A stretch of DNA of 64,000 nucleotides from Corylus avellana. Lineage: Eukaryota; Streptophyta; Magnoliopsida; Fagales; Betulaceae. Position 1 is the stretch's first letter. The number at the start of each line of letters is the position of its first letter. Below, one piece after another: positions 1 to 11,259 of the stretch. Position numbers and translations under genes: made by a program. The notes under the pieces are model-generated. The model worked only from the letters and a program-made list of their open reading frames with translations, searched no databases and was not told where the DNA came from. Location of the stretch: contig NC_081542.1 of assembly GCF_901000735.1 (NCBI RefSeq), positions 15,043,577-15,107,576 of the forward strand, written 5' to 3'.

Positions 1-38
1 GTGAATCTATATTGATATCCTTACATCTTGTGTTTCAG

Positions 39-2287
39 GGGTACTATCTTGCATCATCTCGCGAATTAACCCGTCTCGACTCAATCACAAAAGCCCCTGT
101 CATCCATGATTTCTCAGAAAGTATATCTGGGGTTGTAACTATTCGGTCTTTCAGGAAGCAGGATGGGTTTTGTAAGGAAAATGTTAAGCGTGTTAATGCC
201 AATTTACGTATGGACTTCCACAACATTGGATCCAATGAGTGGTTGGGTTTCCGTTTAGAACTTCTTGGGAGCTTGATCCTCTGCATTTCTGCTTTGTTCA
301 TGATCATTCTACCTAGCAATATTCTGAGACCTGGTATGAACGTTTAATACTTGTACATAGACACTTTTGAAATAGTTTTTGGGTCAATAATCAAGTGAAA
401 GAGCTTATATGAGATTCTCAAAATTCAATATCTTGAAATATATGGGATAATATTTCTTTTGGGTGTTCTAAATCCCTTTCTGTTATGATTCTCTCATACT
501 AGCTTAAGGTTTGTGATTTTAGGTAAACTCATGATGCAAGGTGTGAAAAATTGACCTAATTAATTTATTCTATCTTGCAGAGAATGTTGGTTTATCTCTG
601 TCCTATGGATTGTCCCTGAACTCTGTGTTGTTCTGGGCCATATATATGAGCTGCTTTGTGGAAAATAGAATGGTGTCTGTTGAGCGGATAAAGCAATTTA
701 CCAATATTCCATCAGAACCAGCATGGGAAATTAAAGACCGTATTCCTCCTTCAAATTGGCCTATTCATGGCAATATTGACCTCAAAGACTTGCAGGTAAC
801 TGGCCTTCAACTAACAGTTTCATGTCTTCAAATTCCTAAAACATTATCATGCTTGTGACAAAAGAGCAAGTTAAAACTGGTTGTAAAATTACAACAATTT
901 ATGGTGATGCAGGTCAGATATCGTCCAAACACTCCTCTGGTTCTCAAAGGCATTACTCTAAGCATTAATGGGGGCGAAAAGATCGGTGTTGTTGGTCGAA
1001 CAGGAAGTGGGAAGTCGACTTTGATCCAGGTTTTCTTTAGGCTGGTGGAACCTTCAGGAGGAAGAATAATTATAGATGACCTTGACATTTGCATGCTAGG
1101 GCTTCATGATCTTAGGTCTCGGTTCGGTATCATTCCTCAAGAACCTGTACTTTTTGAAGGAACAGTGAGAAGCAATATTGATCCAATTGGACAGTATTCA
1201 GATGAAGAGATATGGAAGGTATACATGCCACTCTTGCTTCCTGATTATTGCCATGAGCCAACTTGTGCTGGCCTTAGACATGCTTATTTCAGCAAAACAT
1301 TTAGTAATATCCTTAACAAGAGCACATGACAATTAACATGGTTGGCCTGTATGCTCTCTATGTATAAGAAAAATGTCATATATAATTTGTTTGCACTAGC
1401 TGAGAGCTTATTACTTTTGTAGAGCCTGGAGCGCTGCCAACTTAAGGATGTGATGGCTGCAAAACCCGACAAACTCGATTCTTTAGGTACGCGAATTCGC
1501 CATTTTCTGCAGTCTGCTCTTCCAAAACCTATCTTAATCAGCCACTGAACAATTTCTTAATATGTTAAACTCCTCAGTTGCTGATAATGGAGACAATTGG
1601 AGTGTGGGGCAAAGGCAGCTTCTCTGTTTGGGCAGGGTTATGCTAAAGCACAGCAAAGTTTTGTTCATGGATGAGGCCACTGCTTCAGTTGATTCACAGA
1701 CTGATGCTGTAATTCAAAGGATCATCCGGGAGGACTTTGCCGCCTGTACAATTATCAGCATTGCTCACAGAATACCCACAGTCATGGACTGCAATAGGGT
1801 TTTAGTAATAGATGCAGGTTTGTGCTTGTCTTTTTTTCTGCATAAAAAAAAAAAAAAATTCATTCTTTTGCATTGCTTATGGAGTTATTGTGATCTCATT
1901 ACATTATTAGTCTAAACTTTTCTGAAAAAGATTTCTGGGTAGGAGAACATACCATACCAAAGAAGTATATCATTTCTTTTCCATAGGGACAACTGAGTTT
2001 TCATCCTTTCCATATGGTTCAAACTTCACATGTAGGCTCAAACTCTCTATCAACAAATGTAAACCAACATGTGAAATATTTAACTGATATGAGATGTGAA
2101 TTGTGGAGTTAGAGTTCGAACTCACAATCTTTGGTTTTGATGCTCCAACATGTAGCTAATGTCTCTTTCTTTCCAAATTTTAACAGGGCGGGCAAAAGAA
2201 TTCGATAAACCGTCTCGGTTGCTTGAGTGGCCATCACTTTTTGGGGCATTGGTTCAAGAGTATGCCAACCGCTCATCTGGACTGTAA
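39..2287 (+). CDS. ABCC4: ABCC-type (MRP) ABC transporter, C-terminal half, ABCC4/ABCC14-like
   Basis: Six exons can be read: 39-333, 581-795, 913-1218, 1423-1486, 1578-1817 and 2187-2287 (TAA at 2285-2287). All introns are GT-AG and the phases join. The first exon begins after an acceptor at 37-38, so the 5' part of the gene lies outside the window. The encoded piece holds the end of the second transmembrane domain ([23 protein letters not shown], then a hydrophobic stretch) and a complete second nucleotide-binding domain: Walker [11 protein letters not shown]-loop IPQEP, ABC signature WSVGQRQ, Walker [13 protein letters not shown] and H-loop IAHRI. The C-terminus, ending [12 protein letters not shown], is typical of plant ABCC4/ABCC14 proteins. 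The family exports conjugates and other organic anions across the plasma or vacuolar membrane using ATP; Arabidopsis ABCC4 is linked to guard-cell function and hormone efflux. All catalytic motifs look intact. The substrate cannot be told from the sequence, and the ABCC4 versus ABCC14 assignment is from memory of the family. Confidence 0.9.
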
Positions 2288-2710
2288 GAAGAGAACCAGT
2301 ACCAGTACCAGTCTGCTTTCCTACCATCTCATCCCCTAACCCAATTGCTGCTCTTGGCTCATTATCCAAGGGCGACCATCAGATCCCATTAAAAAGAGTA
2401 TTGTCTTTGATGCATGGAGTAATTGGCATAATGTAGTAAAACATATGAATGTTATGGATAGCCATGGACATCCAATATTAGTGTTATTCAAGATCCTTTT
2501 TTTGGCAACACAAAAGCTGCTGATATCTATAATACAAGCTCTTTTCTTTGTACCAACCCCCCCACCCTCAAAAGTGAGTCCAAAGCGTGTGGGGCTTTTC
2601 TTCTGATGTTGCACCAAGCAGTGCCACTCACTGACATTCCATAGAATTGAGCATGGATTGTCCTAGTTACAACTTTTATTATAAGTTATAAGAAACTGAG
2701 TTGGCAGAAT

Positions 2711-2872
2711 TAGGATCATTTCTAATTCAATTGAACGAGATAATATCTAGTTAGTTATATTAGAGGGGTATTTTTGTCTTCTCAAAAAGTGAAAAGACAA
2801 AAATACATCTCCAATATAATTAACTGGATACTGTCCAATTCAAATGAACTGGAGAGGATCTTATTCCGACTT
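2711..2872. mobile_element. Palindromic MITE, about 160 bp
   Basis: The two halves are imperfect reverse complements over nearly their whole length. The left arm runs through GGATCATTTCTAATTCAATT and the right arm returns through CAATTCAAATGAACTGGAGA and GGATC, with a loop near CTCAAAAAGTG. This full-length fold-back with no coding capacity is typical of a MITE. No clear target-site duplication was identified. Confidence 0.6.
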
Positions 2873-3883
2873 AACAATGTATGTGTCACTTAATTTTAAC
2901 TACTAAACAATCAAATTTAATTAACCATGTAGATTGCCATGTCAACTTGTATGGTCACGTGGCACTTATCACATCTGTTACAAAATAATTACATTTAATT
3001 GTAGCTGACGTGGTAGTGTTGTGCATTGCTACCTCAATTTGTAAGAAGATTGTAATAAAAGTCATAGTATTTTACCAAGCATTTTTCATAATATTCTATT
3101 CGTTGAAAGATAAACTCTTATATTTGAAGCTTGAAAAATACATAGAAATTGAAGACAATGATTTACTGATGGTTCGATGTTAGACATCTATCTACCACTA
3201 GGAATGCGAAAAAGCCCAAAAATGTTATATCTTACTCTTATTTCCTGATGATTTATATAATACAAATGACTCATATTTATAAGATAAAAGTGGTAGGTGA
3301 AGACAATACAATTAAGGTGAGAGAATACAAATACAACATGATTTAATTACACTCACACATATGAGAAATAATTTAAGAAGGACAATATAAACCTAATACA
3401 AAAGCCCTATATTCTAACATAACTTCTCCCCTTTCTACTTGTGCTACCTATTCTCCTCTGCAGGCATTGTAGCATACATCCATATTCAGCATATATCTTC
3501 TCAAGATATAGAAATTGAAAGCACTAAAAGGACATGCTACAAACTCCAAACCCTTTCTTTTCATTAGCTTAATGCACTTCATGAAAGATGAAAAACCAAC
3601 CTCGCATCTTTACTTTAATTTTACCATTTGCTATAAATTCCATTCAATTTTTTTAACGAAACTCCACGTTATCGAGCGTAAAACATGATGTGTACATGTG
3701 TCTTTTGTGCCACAGACATTTTAGCACATCTCTGTAATGTGTCACTATATTATATGTGGTATAGGAATGCTCGTACATGCATGGTGGCACAAGGGGCATG
3801 TGTCGCATTTTTACGCACAGTGACATGGAGCTCCAGTAAAAAATTAAATAAAAGTTGGATGACAATGCTAAGTTGGTATTTCG

Positions 3884-4220
3884 GTTTAGAGCATATTTGA
3901 GATTGTGTTTGAAAAATAGAGCTTTTAAGTCAAAAAAACGCTTTATGAAAAAAGCTTCATTTTTAAGCTTTTGCCAAAAGTGTGTTTTGGTCATTTTTAT
4001 GCTTTTTGAACCCTTAAAAGCGATTTCAATTATTTTTACCAAACATGTATTTTTTTTTTTCAAATGCATTCTTTTAAATGTTAAAATGCATTTTTATACC
4101 CTTTAAACGCACACACAAACATGCATTTAGAGTATGTTTGAAATTGCATTTGAAAAATATAGCTTTTAAGTCAAAACGGGTTTTTGGGCAAAAGCTTCAT
4201 TTTTAAGCTTTTGGCAAAAG

Positions 4221-4259
<39 letters not shown>

Positions 4260-4320
4260 AAACAGACTTTTTGAGTGTTAAAAGCATTTTTATACACTTC
4301 AAACGCAATTCCAAATAGTG
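3884..4320. mobile_element. Two adjacent MITEs of the AAACGCAAT family
   Basis: Two head-to-tail elements (about 3884-4124 and 4130-4320) share the internal phrase AGCTTTTAAGTCAAAA and end with AAACGCA(A/C)-type termini that are inverted relative to the starts (GATTGTGTTTG and ATTGCATTTG). Related copies occur at 16983-17171, 17402-17626, 18490-18935 and 55217-55388, so this is a dispersed family. The second copy contains a TA dinucleotide run at about 4222-4255. Confidence 0.6.
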
Positions 4321-4478
4321 TTAAAAACACTTTTTCTTAAGGGCTTGTTTGTGTGTTTGTTTGAATGGTCTAAAATACGTTTTCAATAGGCAAATTAAGG
4401 GTATTTTCGGAAGTTTTTGGTCAAATTTGGTTTTGCCAGTGAAATGCACCGTTTTGAAGTCGTTCTCTTTCGCTTAAG

Positions 4479-4488
4479 CCCTAAACCC
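4479..4488 (+). promoter_or_regulatory. Telo-box-like promoter motif of NOP16
   Basis: The motif CCCTAAACCC lies 66-75 bases upstream of the NOP16 start codon, followed by a pyrimidine- and AAACCC-rich leader. Telo-box motifs (permutations of AAACCCT) are characteristic of plant ribosomal-protein and ribosome-biogenesis promoters, which fits the gene. The transcription start itself cannot be placed. Confidence 0.5.
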
Positions 4489-4553
4489 AACCCAAAACCC
4501 TTTTGTGCAGTCTTCTTGCCCTAGCCAAAAAAACCAGACCCTGAGAGAGAGAG

Positions 4554-6731
4554 ATGGGAAGGTCACGAAGAAAATACAAGAAATCAAGGCCAAAGGTGCA
4601 AGTGGGACTGCCCAAGAAGAACCCTCACGTCTTCAAGCCGGCCTTCACTCTCCCTCCCAAGCTCCGAGCCCTGCTCGACCTAGATCCGCCCAAGTGGGAC
4701 GACAAGGCCAGCGTCATCCAAAACTACAAGTCCTTCGGCGTCGTTTCCAACCCCAACTTGCTCGGCGTGCGGTCCCGCACCTCTCACATCATCGAGAGCG
4801 ACTCTCTCCAGGTCCCTCCGCCGTCCCGTAAAAAACCTGAAGCCGAAGCCGAAGCCGAAGCCGAATCTGCCGAGCTCGAGCCGCTCGATTCCGGTAGCGA
4901 TCTCGAAGAGGACGGTCTGTGATCTTTTTCCCCTTTTTTGATCCGTTTGTGCATTTCTTGAATAGGCTTTTGTTTGAGTTTTCTGTGCTAAAATTCCCAA
5001 TTTTTACGGACTTGATTTTTCATCTGGTTTGTGTATTTAGTTTTCTAATTGCCGGGAAAGTCTGACTAAGAAATATTTGGCACTAACTTCTGGATGTATA
5101 ACCATCAATTTGGACTAGGCTGAAGAATTGAATAAAGAACTTTTTATATGAACTCTTACGTTCTCAAGCTTTATGTAGAAACCATTTGGATTTAGTTGGT
5201 GAGTAAGCGTTCTTAGAAGCCTAAATGGTAGAGAAGAATCAAAAAATTCCCATTTATCTGCCTAAAGTGAATACTATTTATACAGTATGGTAAAGGGCCC
5301 CTCTATGATCGATGATCATAGAAATGAATAGAAAAAATGAAGAGATATTTTAATCTTGACCAACTTCATCGTGTTGCTCTGGTTACAAAGATGCATGAAC
5401 TGTTTTATGAAGTATGTGTCCGGATAGCCCAAAGTCTCCATAGTTAGCTCTCGGCCTTCTGGTTGAAAAATAACGAGTACTCAACTGTCGCTAACTAGTA
5501 TAGAAGACTGTCTATGTTAGGAGATAAACATGGCGATATAAGATATGATCCGAGGTTTATTCTGCAAGGGTAGGTCCAAAAGGCCCTGCCTTGTCGAGGT
5601 TCCCCGTCATAAAAAAAAAAAAAACTATTGTGACCACTACATAATGTGAGCTTAATTGTTGTATCAACCACTCACCCTTGTAACTATCATTGGATGTAAA
5701 CTTAACAATTATGCTCATTATCAGGACTACTACACACTCACCCTTCTGATTACTACTAACTATTGTGACTATTACCCATTTGTCAGCTTAACTGTTATAT
5801 CAACCACTTACCCTTTTAAGTACTATTGGATTAGCTACTTATGGTCATTATTGTGACTATTATTACTCAATGTGGGCTGAACTATTGTATCAACTAATCA
5901 CCCTTCTTAGTGTTATTCAATGTAGACTTAACCACTTAACGTTCGCTATTGTGATTACTACCTAATGTGAGCTTAACTGTTATATCAACCGCTTACCCTT
6001 CTTAGTGTTATTCAAAGTAGACTTAACCACTTACGTTCGCTATTGTGATTACTACCCAATGTGAGCTTAACTGTTATATCAACCACTTACCCTTCTAACT
6101 ACTATTCGAGGTAAACTCAGTAACTTACACTTATATGTGCATACTTTAAGAGTCTACCCCTCAAATTGGTCTTTCTGAATGTGGATTAGTTACTTTTAGA
6201 GATCCGGTGGTTGATGATATCCACTAATCGGAGGTTGTTATTTTGTGGGAAGTGATGGGTAGCTATTATAGGTTTAAAATCGATAATTCTCTCTTCATGG
6301 AACTTCCACTATGTTTTTCCATGCTGATCTCTGGAACTGAAAGGACTTGACTCCCCTTGGCATTCTTTGATAATGGTTGACTCCATGACTTCTCTTTGGG
6401 CCACATATAGATTTGAAATCGGCTCTGGGAAAGCAGCGAAGAGATGGAAAATCTGCACCTCCACAACCATTGACTGCAATCCAGCGCCTTCATATCAGTC
6501 GGCTGATAGATAAATATGGAGATGATTGCAAGGTAGGATACAATTTTAGATCTTAAAATCTGTGAAATTGGTGCTTTCCTTACTCAAGCTTCTTTTTCTT
6601 TTTTTTGTGTGCAGAGGATGTTCATGGATACAAAGCTAAATGCCATGCAGCATTCAGTTGCAACTCTGGAGAAACTTTGCAAAAGGTATCACATGCATAG
6701 AGATAAGAACCCCTTAATAGTTTCCAGTTGA
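4554..6731 (+). CDS. NOP16: Nucleolar protein 16 (NOP16), 60S ribosome biogenesis factor
   Basis: Three exons, 4554-4914, 6411-6532 and 6615-6731, join in phase into a 199-residue protein, a normal length for NOP16. It starts [12 protein letters not shown], the basic N-terminus typical of the family. It continues through a conserved block with [23 protein letters not shown], then an acidic AEAEAEAE stretch and [10 protein letters not shown] at the exon 1-2 junction. The C-terminal half includes [20 protein letters not shown] and ends [14 protein letters not shown]16 acts in the nucleolus during early pre-60S particle assembly. The start was chosen because ATG 4554 opens the family's conserved N-terminus behind a GA-rich leader. 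Intron 1 is about 1.5 kb and contains a degenerate tandem repeat. The gene is single copy here, outside the duplicated array. Confidence 0.92.
5630..6130 (+). repeat. Degenerate minisatellite, period about 95 bp, in NOP16 intron 1
   Basis: Successive units repeat the phrases CTATTGTGATTACTACC, AATGTGAGCTTAACTGTTAT and ATCAACCACTTACCCTTCT. The last two full units, starting near 5926 and 6021, are nearly identical, and earlier units are more diverged and shorter. It lies wholly within the first intron. Just upstream, 5535-5625, is a short stretch ending in poly(A) that may be an old retroposon tail. Confidence 0.7.
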
Positions 6732-7102
6732 GAACGACTTTTTGTTTTGATCGGCGATGTCTATGGGATCCCTTGGAACTACAGAATTTTATTTGGCTGT
6801 TTCAATTTTGTTGTATGATGATTCATATATATTTACTAGTGATGAAGAAAGGCAACTTAGCTTAATGTTAAATGATTATTGATCTATGTGCGCGTATGTG
6901 CGTGTATGATGAGCCTATCCAAAGCCAATTTTTAAGTTGGTCTGTGTTTGATTTACCAGTGATAAAGTAAAGCAATTTAGCTCAATGTTGCTGGTAATAA
7001 TAAAGTGAAATAGGTGATTTGTCTTGTTTCTCTGGGTTGCTTTGCAATCCACCGGATCAATGCCTTATTAATCTGGTGTGTTTTGTCGTAAAATATTTGT
7101 TA
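6732..7102. other. Spacer downstream of NOP16
   Basis: This holds the probable NOP16 3' UTR and AT-rich sequence. A short internal duplication is visible: the phrase around GTGATGAAGAAAGGCAACTTAGC recurs as GTGATAAAGTAAAGCAATTTAGC about 120 bases later. No gene was seen. Confidence 0.5.
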
Positions 7103-7842
7103 GGGAAAAATATAATTTAGCCCCCCAAATTACTAGCCATTTTTATTTTAGCCCCATAATGTTTAAAAGTGATAAAGTAGCCTCTCAAATTACCAAACAG
7201 TTATAATTTGGCCATTCTGTTAGTCATTACCGTCAAATAGGATGGCAAATTCAAAATTATGTCGTTTTGGTAAGGTTAAGTTACTAAAATGCCATTTTAG
7301 AAAGAAAAAAAAAAATCAATTTAAAAAATCAATCCTCGTTTTGAGAAAAAATAAAATAAAAATTGAGTGGTTTAGGGGTGGCTCGCCGGCCACCCCAATG
7401 GCCTATGGGGTGGCTGCCCGCGAGCCACCCCCACAGGCCGAGCCACCCCCAAACCTGTGGGTGGCTCCCTGGCAACCCCCATGGCCTATGGGGTGGTCGG
7501 TGAGCCACCCCTAAACCACTAGTTTTCTTTTTTCTTTTTCTTTTTATTTTTTTATTTTTTTTATTTTAATATCTTTTTCTTTTTCTTTCTTTCCTTAAAA
7601 TGACGTCGTTTTGAGGGTATTTTTTAAATTGATTTTTTTTTTTTCAAAATGGCATTTTAATAACTTAATCTTGCCAAAACGACATAATTTCGAATTTTTC
7701 ATTCTATTTGACAGTAATGACTAACGGAGTGGCCAAATTGCAACTGTTTGGTAGTTTGGATGGCTACTTTATCACTTTTTGAACATTAGAGGGCTAAAAT
7801 AAAAATAGCTGGTAGTTTGGGGGATTAAATTATATTTTTTCC
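7103..7842. mobile_element. Mutator-like fold-back MITE, 740 bp
   Basis: The left end GGGAAAAATATAATTTAGCC and the right end reading AAATTATATTTTTTCC are inverted repeats that stay complementary for about 240 bp per arm, including GTGATAAAGTAGCC and CTACTTTATCAC. The centre (about 7370-7510) is a GC-rich palindromic module built on GGGTGGC/GCCACCCC. The same family occurs at 29756-30222 with a perfect 9-bp target duplication. Here the flanking 9-mers (TATTTGTTA and TATTTTTTT) match only partly. No transposase is present. The frame inside (about 7242-7514) is not a credible gene. Confidence 0.75.
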
Positions 7843-8551
7843 TATTTTTTTATTTTTATGTTTAGCACGATATAAAATATTGATCAATTTGAAAATATTT
7901 TTAGTTAACTAAAGAAAATAACCTTTACACATCGTAAAATGATATATTGTTCCATACCATCCAGCAGGCGATTATGAGAGGATTTCTTATAAGGCCTATT
8001 TATGTGAGCAATTTTTGGACTGCTTGAACACCTCTTTAGACAAATGAATCCTACGAGGGTCCTCTCAGTTTTTGAGCTGCCTGAACACCTGTTCAGACAA
8101 ATGGATTCTACAAGGGTTCTCTCGCAATTGCTGGCCCATATTCCTTACACTTGCATCATATTTTAATCTCACCTAGGAAGGTGTAATAGTCTCACTATTT
8201 TCCTTGAATTATATGAAAATATAAAAAGTATTTGACAAATTTTTATCCAAACCAAACGTTGCATTTTTTGGGTTGCAAACAAACAATAAAAAATAGCCAA
8301 ACTTTCCAAGAGAATATTTTACGGAAAAATGAACAGAGTTATTTGTTCCTTGTTTTAATTTGTTATTGTAAACCAATATGCATATCAAACTATATCCATT
8401 TGGTCAAGCACTAGAATCACAAACCATTTCACTATATACGCTAAAACAATGTACAGATTTTATTCCAGATCAGAGAATCTACAAGAAATATTAACACTAG
8501 AACAGCCTAGGAATCATAGCACTAGAACAGACTAGGAATGGCATTGCATAA
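7843..8551. other. Spacer before the NLA1 gene
   Basis: No gene is seen. A tandem pair of about 57-bp units lies at about 8012-8126 (each with ACACCT, AGACAAATG and GGGT(C/T)CTCTC). The duplicated array starts near 8430, where this sequence becomes alignable with the region immediately after 44046. Confidence 0.5.
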
Positions 8552-11000
8552 TTAGACACCCATAAATGCCCTACACTGGCCGCCCCAGTAATCTTTTATC
8601 TGACGAATCCTTTCCACTCTTTCTCTTTGAAGCCGCGCCTCCCAGTACTCGGGGCAACTGTTCAAACAATTGTAATAAGTACACCGTTAAATATAATAAA
8701 ACAAAGTATTTTCATTGGCAAAATATGCCCATTCAATCTTTTGTTATTTTGATTTTCTATGTTTTCTTAAACATAAGCCATAACTGAAGGAATTAAAAGA
8801 AACACTACCTCCTGCTTAATAGAATATTAAGCTCATCCAAGTGTACAGCACCTTCATAAACTCTAGCCTGAAATCAACAAAAAATAGTTCATTATTTTTA
8901 TTGCAAATTGTGCACAACAACCCAGAACTTCATGGTGCATAAGCCCATAAATGATTATATTCTATTTATTCACTTCTAAGTGCATTCACATCGGGCTTAG
9001 CAAATTTTTACTGCCGATTGACTTACCTCTCGACATAGAGGGCATTTTGCTTTAGGCTCTGCTGCCTTTAGGCCATCAACAATAGTGACCGATGCGGCCG
9101 AGCAAGCACACATGTAGCAGAATATGTGACCACAAGTGAGGGAAACCGGATCAAAGACTGTGTCCTGCTTCCAAAATCACATTAAATCATTAACAAGGGG
9201 CCTCACTGCTTCAATTTAACATGTTATCAGAGCAAAGATACTGAATTCAAACTTTGTCTCCGTTATATGTACACAATATGCATACGGAAAATTACCAAGC
9301 ATATGGAACAAGTGAGGGCAATATCGACTTTGACGGAATCGAAGAGCTCACAAGTAAGTGAGGGTTGGCCATCATCATCATATGTGAGGTTGCATCCCTC
9401 AAACAAAGCTGATGCCTTGCTATAATTGACCTTGCTTTCCCTTAGATTGATGTGGAAAGCCATGAGCTCACACAGCCAAGGACTTTGAAGAATTTCAATA
9501 TGCTTGCTTTGAGCTTGTGACTTGAAGGCCTGACCTTGCTTAGAGTAATGAACCTGTGCTCAAAATTAATGACACTTAAGTAAATTCATAAAGAAAAACC
9601 AAAGCCAAATTGAATGAGATGACGTGACAGTGAAAATCAGCCCTTACTATGTCTTCTTTTACAAATCTTTGCTGATACAAATGCTGATTGTCAGTATTAA
9701 GTCATCCCAGTTGTATAAAAGTTCACAAAGCGGGATAGATATACCTTATCGTATTTCTTAAGTATTTTTCGGATTGCAACCGCGTTGATAAGTGCGTAAG
9801 TAACGAGGTCCTTTCCTTCTTGGATTAAGGTAACATGGTTATTTTGTAGCTTGGCTTTGAACCAAATAAAGTACTTCCGAAACCCAGAAGCAAGATGTAG
9901 CTCAAGCAATTTCTGGGCACGCTTATTAAAGCAACCTACTACTGCAGACATTTCCTTGAGAAGAGAAGGAAAGAAGGTTCCATCGCACACTACACATATC
10001 CAAACACAACAAATCAAAACCTTTTAACTTCTTTTGTCTCATTTCTTGGAATCTAAATCCTTATTTATCTAACAAGATCATTAAAATAGTAGTGGAGAGA
10101 AGGAAGTGTGATTAGAGGATTATAATTAATTTACAAAAAACAAAGAATCCATTCGTTTCCCAAGCACAAACTTTTCTACAACTAATCTTAAAGAAAAACA
10201 TGTTTATGGGAAAAGCAGAAATATTGGAAATTATCAAGGATCGATGAAAAACAGAGTCATCATATATGGACAAGAACACAGACACAGAGACAAAAGGAAA
10301 AGGAACAAAAGGTGATATGTCATATGTTCTACAGCCTGCATATTCACTTGTCTTGTCTGCTGCAATTGATTCTACTTCTGGTAAATGCGGCTCCCCAATA
10401 TCAATTCCCACTAAAAATTATTAGCTTAAAAAAGAAAAAAGAAAGCTTCCATTCATTATCAAATTTGGTAATATGATTTGGACAAAAAAAAAAATTGAGA
10501 AAATTAAAGCTAAGAGGTTTTCTTCTGAGGAATCATGCAAGGAAAAGATATGTAATATTTGACATTATTTCATATATTAAAAAAAAAAAAAAACAAACAA
10601 ACAAACAAATTCAAGTATATAATACATGCAAAACTGCAAAAAGAGAAGAAAAAAAAAATCACCACCTTAATTAAAATCCAACAGATTGGCCAAAAACCAA
10701 TGTTGATAAGGGAAAGGCGTGAAAACCCAGAAAGATTAGATAAAGAAAGATTCAAAATAAACTACATAACATGAACAAATTAAGATGTAAAATAGTTTTT
10801 TTTTTTTCTTTTTCCAGATGATGATTACCTGGGCAATGGTGAGGGCATGTTTGGGTGTCATGGAGTCCATCAATGGCATTATCGGAATGAAAATCGCTCC
10901 GGCACTTCTTCAAAATCTTCTTAAGCTTCTTGAAGCCAAGCCCAGGAAGTTTTTTCTCTTGGCCTTGCATGTACTCCTGGTATTTCTTGCAAAACTTCAT
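8552..11000 (-). CDS. NLA: SPX-RING E3 ubiquitin ligase NLA/BAH1-like, copy 1
   Basis: Six exons on the minus strand, in coding order 10829-11000, 9745-9989, 9296-9553, 9027-9164, 8809-8867 and 8552-8657 (TAA at 8552-8554), join in phase to 325 residues, the normal NLA length. The N-terminal SPX domain begins [13 protein letters not shown] and includes [36 protein letters not shown] and [17 protein letters not shown]3HC4 RING finger follows ([17 protein letters not shown]), with a C-terminus ending CRAFMGV. SPX domains bind inositol pyrophosphates. Arabidopsis NLA ubiquitinates plasma-membrane PHT1 phosphate transporters and nitrate transporters and affects salicylate-linked defence (BAH1). 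The start codon is the conserved SPX methionine, with a CT-rich leader upstream (about 11130-11150). All RING cysteines and the histidine are present. A second intact copy lies at 44199-46247. Confidence 0.93.
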
Positions 11001-11259
11001 CTTAATTCGATCCTCACTGACAACAATATCTCCTCAATTTCTTTTCTTTTTTCAACAAAGATTGATTTTGATAATATAAATGTAACCCAACAGAGAATGC
11101 ATGTGAATCCTCTGTTTCTGTCTGTTCTCTCTCTCTCTCTCTCTCTCTTTGTATGTGGGAAATGATGGCGACATGGACTGGTTAGAGAGCATTAATTTGA
11201 AGCAAAAAAACTGATTCCCGAGAGAAAAAGTCAATTTATCGGAAGTTTCTCCTCCACAG

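Larger units (their letters stand above)
2288..4470. other. Intergenic spacer between ABCC and NOP16 genes
   Basis: I see no gene here. The spacer holds a palindromic MITE (2711-2872), AT-rich unique sequence, and two copies of the AAACGCAAT-type MITE family (3884-4320) with a TA microsatellite at about 4222-4255. Open frames in this stretch lack recognisable domains and overlap the MITEs. Confidence 0.6.

Noticed and set aside
3653..4106. Open frames on both strands around 3.65-4.1 kb
   Set aside because: They overlap a MITE and have no recognisable domain; the lysine/phenylalanine-rich composition reflects A and T runs.
10112..10411. Minus-strand 99-codon frame inside NLA1 intron 1
   Set aside because: It is not conserved in NLA2, whose intron 1 is different, and it would break the SPX domain. 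It is intronic.
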